From Caulobacter sp. AP07 (lineage in GTDB: Bacteria; Pseudomonadota; Alphaproteobacteria; Caulobacterales; Caulobacteraceae), in contig NZ_AKKF01000205.1 of the NCBI RefSeq assembly GCF_000281955.1, positions 27,679-91,678 of the forward strand: a stretch of DNA of 64,000 bases, read 5' to 3'. The notes under the pieces are model-generated. The model was not told the origin of the DNA. It saw nothing but the letters and a program-made list of their open reading frames with translations, and did not search any database. Every line of letters starts with the position of its first letter. Positions within the stretch are counted from its first letter, which is position 1. Below are positions 34,174 to 43,594 of this stretch, piece by piece. Both the position numbers and the translations under genes were made by a program.

Positions 34174-35016
34174 TCAACACTCCGAGGCGATGGTGTTGGC
34201 CAGCAGGCCAACACCGGTGATCTCCACTTCGACCAAGTCGCCCGAACGCAGCCACACAGGCGGCTGGCGCTTGGCGCCGACCCCGAGGGGCGTGCCCGTG
34301 AGGATGAGATCGCCGGGCGACAGGGCGCTGAAGGTCGACAGATAGGCGATGATGGCGGGGAGGGGGAAGATCAGCTCGCTCAGGCCCCCTTGCTGCATCG
34401 TGGCGCCGTTGAGCCGAGTGGTGATCGTGGCGGTCGCGATGTCGGCGATCTCGTCAGGCGTAACCAGCCAGGGTCCAAGGCCGCAGGTGGCGGGGAAGTT
34501 CTTTCCAGGCGTGAACTGCGGCGTATGGGATTGCCAGTCCCGGACCGAGGCGTCGTTGGCGCAGGTAAAGCCGGCGATATGGTCCATGGCCTCGGCCGGC
34601 GCTATGGCGCGCCCGCCCTTTCCCACCACGACCGCCAGTTCGCCTTCATAGTCCAGGCGCGTTGAGACCTTCGGGAGGAGGATCGAACCGCCGTGGCCCA
34701 CCAGGGTGTCGGCAAAGCGCGTGAAGATCGACGGATATTCAGGGGCCGGCGCGGCGACGGGTTCGCCAGGCGCGCGATAATTGGCGCCCACGCAGAAGAT
34801 CTTTCCGGGATTGACGACCACGGGCGTCAATTCGACGTCGTTCAGGGCGATGTGTGTTTCGGCCGCCGCGTGCAACGGGGCGATCAGACCCAGCCGCAAG
34901 GCGCCGACGAGATCTGGCGCAGGATTGCCGGCGACGGCGCCGAAATCGGCCACCCGGTCGCCGACGACAGCCCCATAGCTGGCGACGCCGCGGTAGCGGA
35001 AGCTGATCAGTTTCAT
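34174..35016 (-). CDS. Fumarylacetoacetate hydrolase family protein
   Basis: A 280-residue FAH-superfamily enzyme. The N-terminal domain ends near GKIFCVGANYR. The metal site is in RLDYEGELAVVVGKGGR with two Glu, and it also has GFTCANDASVRDWQ, GKNFPATCGLGPWLV and LSPGDLILTGTPLGVG. Enzymes of this size hydrolyse or isomerise ring-fission products such as fumarylpyruvate or 2-oxo-hept-diene-dioates, downstream of gentisate or homoprotocatechuate cleavage. It is distinct from fahA at 17060. A canonical regulon motif is 112 bp upstream, and a DUF6572-like gene follows. Confidence 0.92.
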   Translation of the reverse strand: MKLISFRYRGVASYGAVVGDRVADFGAVAGNPAPDLVGALRLGLIAPLHAAAETHIALNDVELTPVVVNPGKIFCVGANYRAPGEPVAAPAPEYPSIFTRFADTLVGHGGSILLPKVSTRLDYEGELAVVVGKGGRAIAPAEAMDHIAGFTCANDASVRDWQSHTPQFTPGKNFPATCGLGPWLVTPDEIADIATATITTRLNGATMQQGGLSELIFPLPAIIAYLSTFSALSPGDLILTGTPLGVGAKRQPPVWLRSGDLVEVEITGVGLLANTIASEC

Positions 35017-35128
35017 CGGCGTTTCATTTGGCTTGTGGAGGGCGGTGACGCTGAGTGCGCCAGAAAATCTGGGACGGCGCGCGGGCGCGCCGACACCCCG
35101 CGTTTAGTCGCCTGCCGGCGCTTTCCCA

Positions 35129-35145
35129 TACCCTGCGCAAGGGAC
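35129..35145. promoter_or_regulatory. 17-bp regulon motif, site 14
   Basis: TACCCTGCGCAAGGGAC, 112 bp upstream of the FAH-family gene at 35016; one of the most canonical copies. Confidence 0.74.
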
Positions 35146-35286
35146 GGCGCGCCGTCACGGCCGACATCCTTCGGTGACGACGTCCTTGGCGAGCCCCGGG
35201 AAAGCTGCTTGTCAGACGCGCGCATCGCCGGAACACCTCAAACGCGGCGACGCCAAGAACCCCAACGCCCGTGTCGGGCGCGGTCT

Positions 35287-35889
35287 TCAAGCCGTGGCGT
35301 TAGCGGATGGCTGAGTCGGACGAAACCAGTTTGCAAGTTGACCGTCGAACGCGCCATCTACCAGAATGAAGGCCATGCGGCAGACCTTGTCCGAGCGATT
35401 GTCCCAGGCATGGTTCGTGCCGCGCTGGACGACGATGTCGCCGGCCGTGAGACGGGTTTCGTCCGCGTCGAGGACAAGGTGGATTTCGCCTTCGAGCACG
35501 ATGCCGTAGTCGATGGACTCCGTGCGGTGCATGCCCGGATGGGGGGAGTCGGATCTCCAGGTCGAAGCGGTCGCGTCGCCGTATTTGGCGAAGCTCTGCT
35601 GAAGATCGGCCTGATCGCCGCCTCGGTTCTTGCCGGGGCCGCCGGGATGGAAATCGACCAACCGGATGATCGAACCGTTGTGTCGCGGAGAGATTTTGAC
35701 CGGGCGGGCGGTCGGCTCGGCCTCGGTCGCAGCGACGGGAGCCGGCGAGGCGTTGGTGTTCCAAATCTCGAAGAAGGCGGTCTTGGACGCCTCGTCGGAA
35801 AGATGAACCGGCGGCGCACCATCCGAAACGATGACGGCCCTGCCGTCCTGATTGTGGCCGGTGACGACGCGACGAGCGGTTCTGTCCAT
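35287..35889 (-). CDS. Cupin-domain protein
   Basis: A 200-residue protein with a C-terminal cupin: IDYGIVLEGEIHLVLDADETRLTAGDIVVQRGTNHAWDNRSDKVCRM holds the barrel, written here in the parts GIVLEGEIHLVLD and GDIVVQRGTNHAWDN. HPGMHRTESIDY supplies a His and Glu that may bind metal. The ATG at 35889 follows AGGGAAGCAC. It stands between the FAH gene and the TetR regulator. Cupins of this layout act as carbohydrate-binding or dioxygenase-like proteins; the assignment stops at the fold. No regulon motif precedes it. Confidence 0.82.
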   Translation of the reverse strand: MDRTARRVVTGHNQDGRAVIVSDGAPPVHLSDEASKTAFFEIWNTNASPAPVAATEAEPTARPVKISPRHNGSIIRLVDFHPGGPGKNRGGDQADLQQSFAKYGDATASTWRSDSPHPGMHRTESIDYGIVLEGEIHLVLDADETRLTAGDIVVQRGTNHAWDNRSDKVCRMAFILVDGAFDGQLANWFRPTQPSANATA

Positions 35890-35968
35890 GTGCTTCCCTG
35901 TCCCTTTTTTTAGCGGGCGACTTCGCACCACGCATTTCGAAGGTCGCTTCGAAGACCGGGCCGGCCTC

Positions 35969-36625
35969 CTATTCGACTGGCTGCGTCCTGTCGGTGATCC
36001 GCTTACGGTGCTCGGGCGGCGCGAAGCCCAGCAGGATGATGACCAGGCTGTTTGCGACTACAGCCCGGAACTGGTTGTCGGTCAGCCCCTCGGCGACCCA
36101 AAGGGCGAGGGCGCCCCGGAACGAGACGACCGCCTGCTGCGGCAGAAGCACCCTCCACAAGGACTCCCGATCGGCGAGAAAGGGCGCGCCATCTTGCAGC
36201 GCCAAGCGCCAGAGGAACTCGTTGTTTCGGCGCAATCCGACGTGCGATTGCGCCTCGGTCGCGGTGAGCAGCGAGCCCGCGACGAACTTCGACAGCCTCG
36301 GATTCTGCAGCAGGTAATCGACGCCGGCCTCCGCCATGAAAAAGAACCGATCGATGGCGTCGCCCGCGGGCCCGCGGGCCATGTAGAGCGCCTCGATACG
36401 CGCGTTGTATCTGTCGATCAACGCGCGCAGCACACCACTCTTGGACCCGAAATGGGCGAACGGGGTCGTGACCGCCATGCCCGCTTCCAGCGCGAGCTCG
36501 CGCATCGAAAAGGCGTCCTGGCCGTCCCGATCCAACAGGCGCTCGGCCGCATCCAAAATCGCGCCGCGAGTGAACTCGCGCTTCCGGTCGCCGTGACGCA
36601 CCACACCCGTCGAATCTTCACTCAT
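35969..36625 (-). CDS. TetR-family transcriptional regulator
   Basis: A 218-residue TetR regulator. The helix-turn-helix is RGAILDAAERLLDRDGQDAFS followed by MRELALEAGMAVTTPFAHFGSK. The ATG at 36625 (MSEDSTGVV) gives a normal N-terminus; an ATG at 36760 lies inside the probable operator. It is divergent from the TonB receptor at 36872 with a 21-bp palindrome between, so it most likely represses the receptor-amidohydrolase-ligase unit and itself. The inducer is presumably the transported compound. Confidence 0.9.
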   Translation of the reverse strand: MSEDSTGVVRHGDRKREFTRGAILDAAERLLDRDGQDAFSMRELALEAGMAVTTPFAHFGSKSGVLRALIDRYNARIEALYMARGPAGDAIDRFFFMAEAGVDYLLQNPRLSKFVAGSLLTATEAQSHVGLRRNNEFLWRLALQDGAPFLADRESLWRVLLPQQAVVSFRGALALWVAEGLTDNQFRAVVANSLVIILLGFAPPEHRKRITDRTQPVE

Positions 36626-36753
36626 CTCGCTGCCGTCCCGTTGGTCACGCGGTCCCGCCCCGGACGGTCGCGCGCCGCCGATCAGACTGACCGCCTCCTC
36701 AATCACCGACGCGCCCTCCGAATTCAATCCTGAAAAACATATCTCGTTATGAT

Positions 36754-36774
36754 TTGACAATCATGATATGTCAA
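36754..36774. promoter_or_regulatory. TetR-type operator palindrome
   Basis: TTGACA-ATCATGATA-TGTCAA: 21 bp with perfect 6-bp arms and an ATCATGAT core. It lies in the divergent region between TetR (36625) and the TonB receptor (36872), in the AT-rich promoter patch 36725-36780. It is probably the TetR operator. Confidence 0.6.
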
Positions 36775-36871
36775 GACAATCCTGTCATGCAGCGCGGAAT
36801 GGACCCAATCGAGTCCCGTCGAGCGCAGCGATCAGCCCGGACGAAGATCCGGGGCGATGGGAGGATTCCGG

Positions 36872-39136
36872 ATGAACAGAACGCGATTGCTCGCGAGCGC
36901 GGGGGCCATGGCCGTTACGGCCTGCATGGCGGGCGCGGCGCTGGCGCAAGACAAGCCTGAAAGAGCCGCAGCGACGAGCCTTGAGGAGATCGTGGTCACG
37001 GCCCAGAAGCGCACCGAGTCCGTGCAGAATGTGCCGCTGGCAGTCACCGCGATGAGCGGACATGACCTAGTCAAGGCCGGCGCCACGAACATCGAGGCGC
37101 TGCAGACCATGGTCCCCAACCTCAACCTGGGTCAGCAACTGGGCGTGGCGCGGATCGCCCTGCGAGGCGTCGGCCTGGACAACCTCAGTACCGGCGCGGA
37201 AGGCAGCATCGCCTTTCATGTGAACGGCGTCTTTGTTTCCCGCTCGGCGTCGGCGCTTTCGAGCTTCTACGACCTGGACCGCGCAGAGGTGCTGCGCGGA
37301 CCGCAAGGCACGCTCTATGGCCGTAACGCCACCGGCGGTTCGATCAATCTGATCACGCGCCGGCCTGACTCCGATTTTTCGGGTTACCTCAACGCCACGG
37401 CCGGAAACTATCATCGCACGGCCGTGGAGGGCGCGATCAACATCCCGCTGGGCGAGAAGCTCGCCGCACGGATTGCAATTCAAACCAATGACCGCGACGG
37501 TTACGGACGCAACATCGTTACTGGAAACGATATCGATGACGCCAGGGCGCGGTCCGTGCGGGCCTCATTCCTCTACAAGCCTGGCGAGAACACCGAGTTG
37601 CTGGTGGTCGGCGACTATCATCGCGAGAACGACCACGCCAATGGCTACCACTATCTCGGGGGCGCCGGGTTCACCGCGGCGGGCCAGCCGATCACCCCCT
37701 ACGGCTTGGCGTTCGGCGGGGTCGTCGCGCCAAGCCGCCGCGACATCGCCAACGAGGCCGATCCAGTCAATCGGCGTGAAATTTGGGGCGTCTCGGCGGA
37801 CCTGAAGCACATGGTCGACCAATGGACGTTCCGCTCGATCAGCGCCTATCACTACACCAACTACGCCACCGCCGCGGACTTGGACTCGACCAGTTTTCAA
37901 CTCGCGCCGATCCTGCAATCCGAACGCGCCTGGCAGACCAGCCAGGAATTCCAAGCGCTCTATGACACCGACCGCACCCACGCGATCCTGGGCGCCTACT
38001 ATTTCCACGAGAGCATCAAGGGCGGAATCGCCGACCCCACCAACGATATCATTTTCGGCGGGCCAGGCGTCTTGCGGCAGGGCTACTTCGCGGGGGGATC
38101 GCTCAAGACCAAGGCCGCGGCCTTGTTCGGCCAGGTCGCGTACAAGGCGACGGATCGGCTCAGCTTGACCATGGGCGGCCGCTACAGTTGGGAACGCAAG
38201 TCGATCGTGGATCTGCTCCAGTTCGATCTGACGCGACCCTATGTCCTGGGCGCGCCGGTGATCCCGCAAGCGGTTTGCGCCGAGGACCTTCCCTCCGTGC
38301 CGGGCTGCAAACCCCAGGAGAGCTGGAGTTCGTTCACGCCGCGCGCATCGCTCGACTTCCGTCTCGATCCGAATACGTTGCTCTACGCGTCGGTGTCTCG
38401 AGGCTTCAAGAGCGGCACCTATAACCTCGGCGGTGTTCAACCCGCGATCGCGCCCGAAACCGTTACGGCCTACGAAAGCGGCGTCAAAGCCGAGATGTTC
38501 GATCGTCGGCTCCGCGCCAACGTCGCGGCCTTCTATTACGACTACAAGAATCTGCAGGTCGGCAAGGTGGTCGGCGCGACGCTCCTCTTGGAGAACGCCG
38601 CGACCGCGAAGATCTACGGCCTCGAGCTGGAAATGCGCGCCCGTCCCGCGCCCCCGCTCGAGATCGGCCTGACGGGATCCTACCTCCACGCCCGGTTCGA
38701 CAACTATGTCAGCGTCGATCCGTCCCGGCCCGCCGGCGACGGCGTCACCTTCGACCACGGCGCTCCGGCCTTCGATAATGCGGGCAACACCTTGCCGCAG
38801 GCGCCCAACTGGACGCTGAGCCTCTACGGCGAGTACTCGGCTGACCTCTCGGTCGGCGTCCTGACGTTCCGGGGCGACTCCAGCTGGACCGACAAGGTCT
38901 ATTACACAGCCTTCAACCGATCGGACGTCGCTCAGAAACAGCGCGCGAAGTTGAACGCGTCCGTCAATTTCACGACGAGTGACAAGACCATCACGGTGAC
39001 CGCCTTCGTGCGGAACATCATGGACAAGACCTACGTCTCAAACGCCTTCGTCAGCTCCGCCCTCGTCGGCTTTCCGATCAACGGCTTCCTCGAAGAACCC
39101 AGAACCTACGGCGTGACGCTCGGCTACAGTTTCTGA
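36872..39136 (+). CDS. TonB-dependent outer-membrane receptor
   Basis: A 754-residue receptor. The signal peptide MNRTRLLASAGAMAVTACMA ends near GAALAQ. A TonB-box-like EEIVVTAQKR is near residue 40, and the plug domain shows DLDRAEVLRGPQGTLYGRNA. The barrel ends TYGVTLGYSF with the terminal Phe typical of outer-membrane insertion. The ATG at 36872 follows GGGAGGATTCCGG. Only 5 bp separate its stop from the amidohydrolase, so receptor and enzyme are one operon. It is probably the uptake route for the amidohydrolase substrate. Confidence 0.94.
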   Translation: MNRTRLLASAGAMAVTACMAGAALAQDKPERAAATSLEEIVVTAQKRTESVQNVPLAVTAMSGHDLVKAGATNIEALQTMVPNLNLGQQLGVARIALRGVGLDNLSTGAEGSIAFHVNGVFVSRSASALSSFYDLDRAEVLRGPQGTLYGRNATGGSINLITRRPDSDFSGYLNATAGNYHRTAVEGAINIPLGEKLAARIAIQTNDRDGYGRNIVTGNDIDDARARSVRASFLYKPGENTELLVVGDYHRENDHANGYHYLGGAGFTAAGQPITPYGLAFGGVVAPSRRDIANEADPVNRREIWGVSADLKHMVDQWTFRSISAYHYTNYATAADLDSTSFQLAPILQSERAWQTSQEFQALYDTDRTHAILGAYYFHESIKGGIADPTNDIIFGGPGVLRQGYFAGGSLKTKAAALFGQVAYKATDRLSLTMGGRYSWERKSIVDLLQFDLTRPYVLGAPVIPQAVCAEDLPSVPGCKPQESWSSFTPRASLDFRLDPNTLLYASVSRGFKSGTYNLGGVQPAIAPETVTAYESGVKAEMFDRRLRANVAAFYYDYKNLQVGKVVGATLLLENAATAKIYGLELEMRARPAPPLEIGLTGSYLHARFDNYVSVDPSRPAGDGVTFDHGAPAFDNAGNTLPQAPNWTLSLYGEYSADLSVGVLTFRGDSSWTDKVYYTAFNRSDVAQKQRAKLNASVNFTTSDKTITVTAFVRNIMDKTYVSNAFVSSALVGFPINGFLEEPRTYGVTLGYSF

Positions 39137-39141
39137 GGAAC

Positions 39142-40611
39142 ATGACGATGTCCGACTCCCACAGGCTCCTCATCCGCGGCGGCGCGATCCTCTCCATGGA
39201 TCGCCTCGTCGGAGACTTCCCAACTGGTGATCTGCTGATCGAAGAAGGGAAGATCGTCGCGATCGCGCCCCGGCTGGATGTCGACGACGCCGAGGTCGTC
39301 GACGCCGCCGGCATGATCGTGATGCCGGGTTTTGTCGATACCCACCGCCACGTCTGGCAGACCCAGTTGCGCGGCGTGGCGATGGACTGGAGCCTGTTCG
39401 ACTACACCGTTCAGATGCGCACGATGTATAGCGTCTGCTACGATCCGGAAGACGCCTATGTCGGCAACTACATGGGCGCGATCGAGGCCCTGAACGCTGG
39501 CGTTACGACCTTTATCGACCACTCGCACCTCCAGCTCTCCGAAGACCACACCGACGGTCTTGCGCAGGGCTTGCTGGACGCGGGCATACGGGGCGTCTTC
39601 GGCTATGGGGTCTACCGCAATCCGGTCTACCGTCCGGGCGACCAGGATATCGACGTCGATGCGCTGAAGGCGGAACTCTTTGGTCCGCTGTCCAGCTTTC
39701 ACCGCGCGAACGCCGAACGTGCCCGCGACAAGTACTTCCCTTCGAACGACGGGCTGCTGCGGTTCGGGATCGCCACGAGCGAGTTCAGCGCCTTTTCGGA
39801 CATGGCGCCGGTGCTTGAGGAGATGGCGTGGTGCCGGACCCTGCAGCCGGCGCGGATCAGTGCTCATATCGGGGTCGGCGTCGAGAACGAGTTGCACATC
39901 ATAGAAGGCTTGGCCAAGGCCGGGCTGCTTGGGGAGGATCTCCTTCTGGTTCACGGCGCGCACCTCACGGACGAGGAAATCCGCCTGGTCAGCGAGCACG
40001 GCGCATCCATCTCGACCACCCCCGAAACCGAGCTGCAGATGGGGATGGGCTATCCCGTCGCCGAACGGTTCGAGGCCGCGGGCGGCCATCCGAGCCTGGG
40101 CGTCGATATCTGCTCCAACGTGTCCGGCGACATGTTCGCGCAGATGCGCCTCATGCTGCAAACCCAGCGGTTCCGGGACTATGAGCGTGCAGGGCATCTC
40201 CCTACCAGATTGGACTACCCGACCCGGAAGATCCTGGAAATGGGGACCCTTGGCGGGGCCCGCGCGCTCGGCCTCGAGAGCCTTGTGGGGAGCCTGACCC
40301 CTGGCAAGCAGGCGGACATCATCATGATCCGCACCGATACCGTGCCCATGGTCGCGGTTAACGATCCTGTGGCGGCTGTTGTCTTCTACGCCCAGTCTTC
40401 GGACATCCACAATGTCCTGGTGGCTGGCCGCTTCGTAAAGCGTGACGGCCGTTTGGTCGGCGTGGATTGGCCGAGCCTCAGGGCCCGCACGGAGCGCTCT
40501 CGCGACAATATTTTCCGTCGGTTGGCCCAGATTCCGATCGAGCAGGTCCAGGCGGCGTGGGCGGGTTTCTACCGCCTCGAGAACGACGCCGAGGCCGCGA
40601 TGCTTCCCTGA
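39142..40611 (+). CDS. Metal-dependent amidohydrolase
   Basis: A 489-residue amidohydrolase of the SsnA/cytosine-deaminase/chlorohydrolase subtype. Metal ligands are visible: DTHRHVWQTQLRG (HxH), HIGVG and HGAHLTDEE histidines, and the Asp in GVDICSNVSGDMF. N- and C-terminal beta-sandwich parts flank the barrel, with LTPGKQADIIMI near the end. The GAGGA in the stop region of the receptor gene serves the start at 39142 or 39148. It would deaminate, dehalogenate or cleave a cyclic substrate, followed by activation through the CoA ligase downstream. Confidence 0.9.
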   Translation: MTMSDSHRLLIRGGAILSMDRLVGDFPTGDLLIEEGKIVAIAPRLDVDDAEVVDAAGMIVMPGFVDTHRHVWQTQLRGVAMDWSLFDYTVQMRTMYSVCYDPEDAYVGNYMGAIEALNAGVTTFIDHSHLQLSEDHTDGLAQGLLDAGIRGVFGYGVYRNPVYRPGDQDIDVDALKAELFGPLSSFHRANAERARDKYFPSNDGLLRFGIATSEFSAFSDMAPVLEEMAWCRTLQPARISAHIGVGVENELHIIEGLAKAGLLGEDLLLVHGAHLTDEEIRLVSEHGASISTTPETELQMGMGYPVAERFEAAGGHPSLGVDICSNVSGDMFAQMRLMLQTQRFRDYERAGHLPTRLDYPTRKILEMGTLGGARALGLESLVGSLTPGKQADIIMIRTDTVPMVAVNDPVAAVVFYAQSSDIHNVLVAGRFVKRDGRLVGVDWPSLRARTERSRDNIFRRLAQIPIEQVQAAWAGFYRLENDAEAAMLP

Positions 40612-40765
40612 GGTTCGAAGGGCGGTGAAGGACTCCCGCCCCTCAGACCCTGCCACGCCGGGGCGCCCATTCCTCCCCGGCGTTCCGGCGGGGCAGGCCG
40701 TCCCGATCCCGCTGTCACCGTTGGTTGGACCGGCGGCTGGCGGGCTCGATCACTGAAACTGAACT

Positions 40766-42409
40766 ATGGAGAGCAGTCGCATGCACGGCTTGATGCAAGC
40801 GTGGCCCCTCACGCTCGACAAGATCCTGGACCACGCCAAGACTTGGCACGGCGGCGTCGAGATCGTCAGCCGTTCGGTTGAAGGGCCTATCGTCCGCACC
40901 ACCTATTCCGAGGTCCATGAACGCGCCAAGCGTGTCTCCAACGCCTTGCTCGAGCTTGGCGTGGAGGCGGGCGACAGGGTGGCGACACTGGCTTGGAACT
41001 CCGCGCGACACCTTGAGACTTGGTACGGGATCATGGGGATCGGCGCGGTCTGTCACACCCTCAATCCCCGGCTGTTTCCCGAACAGCTCTGCTACATCGT
41101 CAACCACGCCGAAGACCGGATCATCTTCACCGATCTGACCTTCCTGCCAATGCTGCTTGAGCATCGCGACAAGATGCCCACCGTCGAGCGCTTCATCGTC
41201 CTGACCGATGAGGGCCATGTCGGCGACACCCTCCCCGGCGCGTTGGCCTATGAGACCTTGATCGAGAATGCCTCGTCCGACATTCCCTGGGGCGGGTTCG
41301 ACGAGAACACGGCCGCAGGGCTTTGCTACACCTCGGGCACGACGGGCAATCCCAAGGGCGTGCTCTATTCCCACCGCTCCAACTTCATCCAAACCCTGAT
41401 CACTCTGGGGGCGGACGTCCTGAGTCTGCGCGCCACCGACGTGGTGCTGCCGATCGTCCCGATGTTCCACGCCAACGCGTGGGGGCTGGCCTTTTCGGCC
41501 CCGGCGGTTGGCGCCAAACTGGTCATGCCCGGACCCAAGCTGGACGGCGCATCCGTCCATGAGCTGATCGAGACCGAGGGGGTCACCTTCTCGGCCGCGG
41601 TGCCTACCGTATGGCAGATGTTGCTCAACCACCTGCGGCGAACAAACGGCAAGCTCACGCGCCTTCAGCGGGTGGTGATTGGCGGCGCCGCCGTGCCTGA
41701 AGCCATCGTAAGAGCCTTCCGTGACGACTACGGGGTCGAGGTCACTCATTCCTGGGGCATGACCGAGACCTCGCCGCTTGGCACGCTCGCCACGCCCAAT
41801 CCGGCCATCGCCGCCATGAGCCCGGATGACAGGCTGCGCTATCAGCTCAAGCAAGGGCGAGCCCCAATCGGGATCGAACTGGCCCTGGTCGATGACGATG
41901 AAAACGATCTGCCTCACGATGGCGCCACCTTCGGTCGGCTGAAAATCAGAGGCCCCTGCATCGCCGGTGAGTACTACAGAGGCGAGGGCGGACGCGTCCT
42001 CGATGCGCGGGGGTTTTTCGATACCGGCGACGTGGCCACCCTCGACGAGCACGGGTTCATGCAGATCACGGATCGGGCCAAGGACGTCATCAAGTCGGGC
42101 GGGGAATGGATTTCCTCCATCGAGATCGAGAACATCGCCGCGGGGCATCCCAAGTCCGAACTGGCGGCAGTGATCGGGGTGGCTCACCCCAAATGGGACG
42201 AGCGGCCTGTCCTCCTGGTGAAGCTGAAAGACGGCGAGACGGCCACCCGCGATGAGTTCCTCCAGTTCCTGGACGGCAAGATCGCAAAGTGGTGGACCCC
42301 CGACGATGTGGTTTTTGTCGACGACATCCCGCTTGGCGCCACGGGGAAGATCGACAAGAAGCTGCTCCGGGAGCGGATTATCCGCTCGCCGCAGTCGAGT
42401 TCGCCCTGA
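40766..42409 (+). CDS. AMP-dependent acyl-CoA ligase, C-terminus altered
   Basis: A 547-residue adenylate-forming ligase of the medium/long-chain acyl-CoA synthetase type. Motifs are [13 protein letters not shown] (phosphate-binding loop), [27 protein letters not shown] and the C-terminal [15 protein letters not shown] with [16 protein letters not shown], where the Lys is catalytic. After LLRER the expected last ten or so residues are replaced by [10 protein letters not shown], because the DNA changes to a TadE-like gene at about 42380. The enzyme core is complete. It follows the amidohydrolase by 154 bp and probably activates its product. Confidence 0.92.
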   Translation: MESSRMHGLMQAWPLTLDKILDHAKTWHGGVEIVSRSVEGPIVRTTYSEVHERAKRVSNALLELGVEAGDRVATLAWNSARHLETWYGIMGIGAVCHTLNPRLFPEQLCYIVNHAEDRIIFTDLTFLPMLLEHRDKMPTVERFIVLTDEGHVGDTLPGALAYETLIENASSDIPWGGFDENTAAGLCYTSGTTGNPKGVLYSHRSNFIQTLITLGADVLSLRATDVVLPIVPMFHANAWGLAFSAPAVGAKLVMPGPKLDGASVHELIETEGVTFSAAVPTVWQMLLNHLRRTNGKLTRLQRVVIGGAAVPEAIVRAFRDDYGVEVTHSWGMTETSPLGTLATPNPAIAAMSPDDRLRYQLKQGRAPIGIELALVDDDENDLPHDGATFGRLKIRGPCIAGEYYRGEGGRVLDARGFFDTGDVATLDEHGFMQITDRAKDVIKSGGEWISSIEIENIAAGHPKSELAAVIGVAHPKWDERPVLLVKLKDGETATRDEFLQFLDGKIAKWWTPDDVVFVDDIPLGATGKIDKKLLRERIIRSPQSSSP

Positions 42410-42819
42410 TCCTGCCCAGCCTGCTTCTGCTCTATGTCGGCACGGTGGAAGTCGGCCAGGGCCTGACCGTGGCCCGGAAACTGAGCAACGTCGCTGTCGT
42501 CACCGCCGACCTGATGGGCCAGAGCGAGAGCCTTTCCGCCGACGACATGAGCGACATCTTCGCCGGCGCCAAGGCGAGCCTGGCGCTCTATGATACGCAC
42601 GGCCTCAAGATCCCGGCCTGCGTCGTTGCGACGACCGGCGCGACCCAGAAGGTCAAGTGGTGTGCGGCGGCGAACGACACCGCCCCGGGGGAGGGCGCGA
42701 CGCCGCCGGTCTCTATTCCTTCCGCTCTGGTCGAGAGCGGCGTGGAGGTGGTGGTGGTTCGAACGCGCTATCACCTGGACACGCCCTTCTCGTCGGCGAC
42801 GCCATCGACTAAGGAATGA
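42388..42819 (+). pseudogene. TadE-like pilus protein, 5' truncated
   Basis: A frame without its own start that reads [24 protein letters not shown]. This is the conserved hydrophobic start of TadE/TadG pilus-assembly proteins, from just after the usual basic N-terminal tail. It continues about 140 residues to 42819 (IPSALVESGVEVVVV near the end). The initiation region and promoter are missing because the preceding DNA belongs to the CoA ligase gene. It marks a recombination or insertion junction at 42375-42388. No other tad genes are in the window. Confidence 0.72.
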
Positions 42820-42997
42820 GGCCTTTCGCGACCGCCCGCACCGGACCCGGACATCATCGCCATGGCCGGTAGGCTTCGTCATGCCACCCTCTAATAGGCT
42901 GTTATAAATTATGTTTTCTGGACATGAATGATGAAGTGTGCATGAATTTTCAATGAGTTTCGTTGTAAATGGTCGTAAGGCAACCTAGGTTCAGACC

Positions 42998-43594
42998 ATG
43001 GACGCGCTCGGCAAACTCAAAAAGCGGCTACGCCCCGGAAGTGTGTATCGGCGCGCCGACCTGGCTAAGTGGTCCGCGGCCGTCGATCGCCACATCAAGG
43101 AACTGGTCGGGGAGGGGGCCCTGCGCAAAGCCGCCAGCGGCCTCTACTATGTGCCTCGACAGACCGCGTTCGGACCGGCGCCGGCCGAGGACCACAAGCT
43201 CGTGGCCGGCTTCCTGAAGGACGATCGGTTTCTGATGACATCGCCCAACGTCTACAACGGCCTGGGCGTGGGCACGACGCAGCTCCACAACAAGACCGTC
43301 GTTTACAATCGTAAGCGCCATGGGAAGTTCACCCTAGCCGGCCGGCCGTTCGAGTTTCGGGTCAAGCCGGATTTCCCAACCAAGGTCAGTCAGGAATTCC
43401 TGCTGATCGACCTAGTGAACAACTTAGCGACGCTCGGGGAGGATCAGAACCAGGTGCTGTCGAGGGTAAGCCAGAAGGCCTCGAACCTGGACGCCAAGCG
43501 CCTGGCGCGCGCGGCCAAGGACTACGGGTCGGTCAGGACGCGCAAGTTTTTCGAAAAGGCGCTGGCCGAACCACTGGCCCAACATGCCCGCTGA
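42998..43594 (+). CDS. AbiEi-like antitoxin (DUF6088 type)
   Basis: A 198-residue protein of the type IV AbiE antitoxin group. It has an N-terminal winged helix, LKKRLRPGSVYRRADLAKW and DRHIKELVGEGALRKAASGLYY. The C-terminal part follows: LMTSPNVYNGLGVGTTQLHN and HGKFTLAGRPFEFRV. The ATG at 42998 follows an AT-rich promoter region (42880-42970). It overlaps the toxin gene by 11 bp. Family antitoxins repress the operon and counteract the toxin without necessarily binding it. Confidence 0.85.
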   Translation: MDALGKLKKRLRPGSVYRRADLAKWSAAVDRHIKELVGEGALRKAASGLYYVPRQTAFGPAPAEDHKLVAGFLKDDRFLMTSPNVYNGLGVGTTQLHNKTVVYNRKRHGKFTLAGRPFEFRVKPDFPTKVSQEFLLIDLVNNLATLGEDQNQVLSRVSQKASNLDAKRLARAAKDYGSVRTRKFFEKALAEPLAQHAR

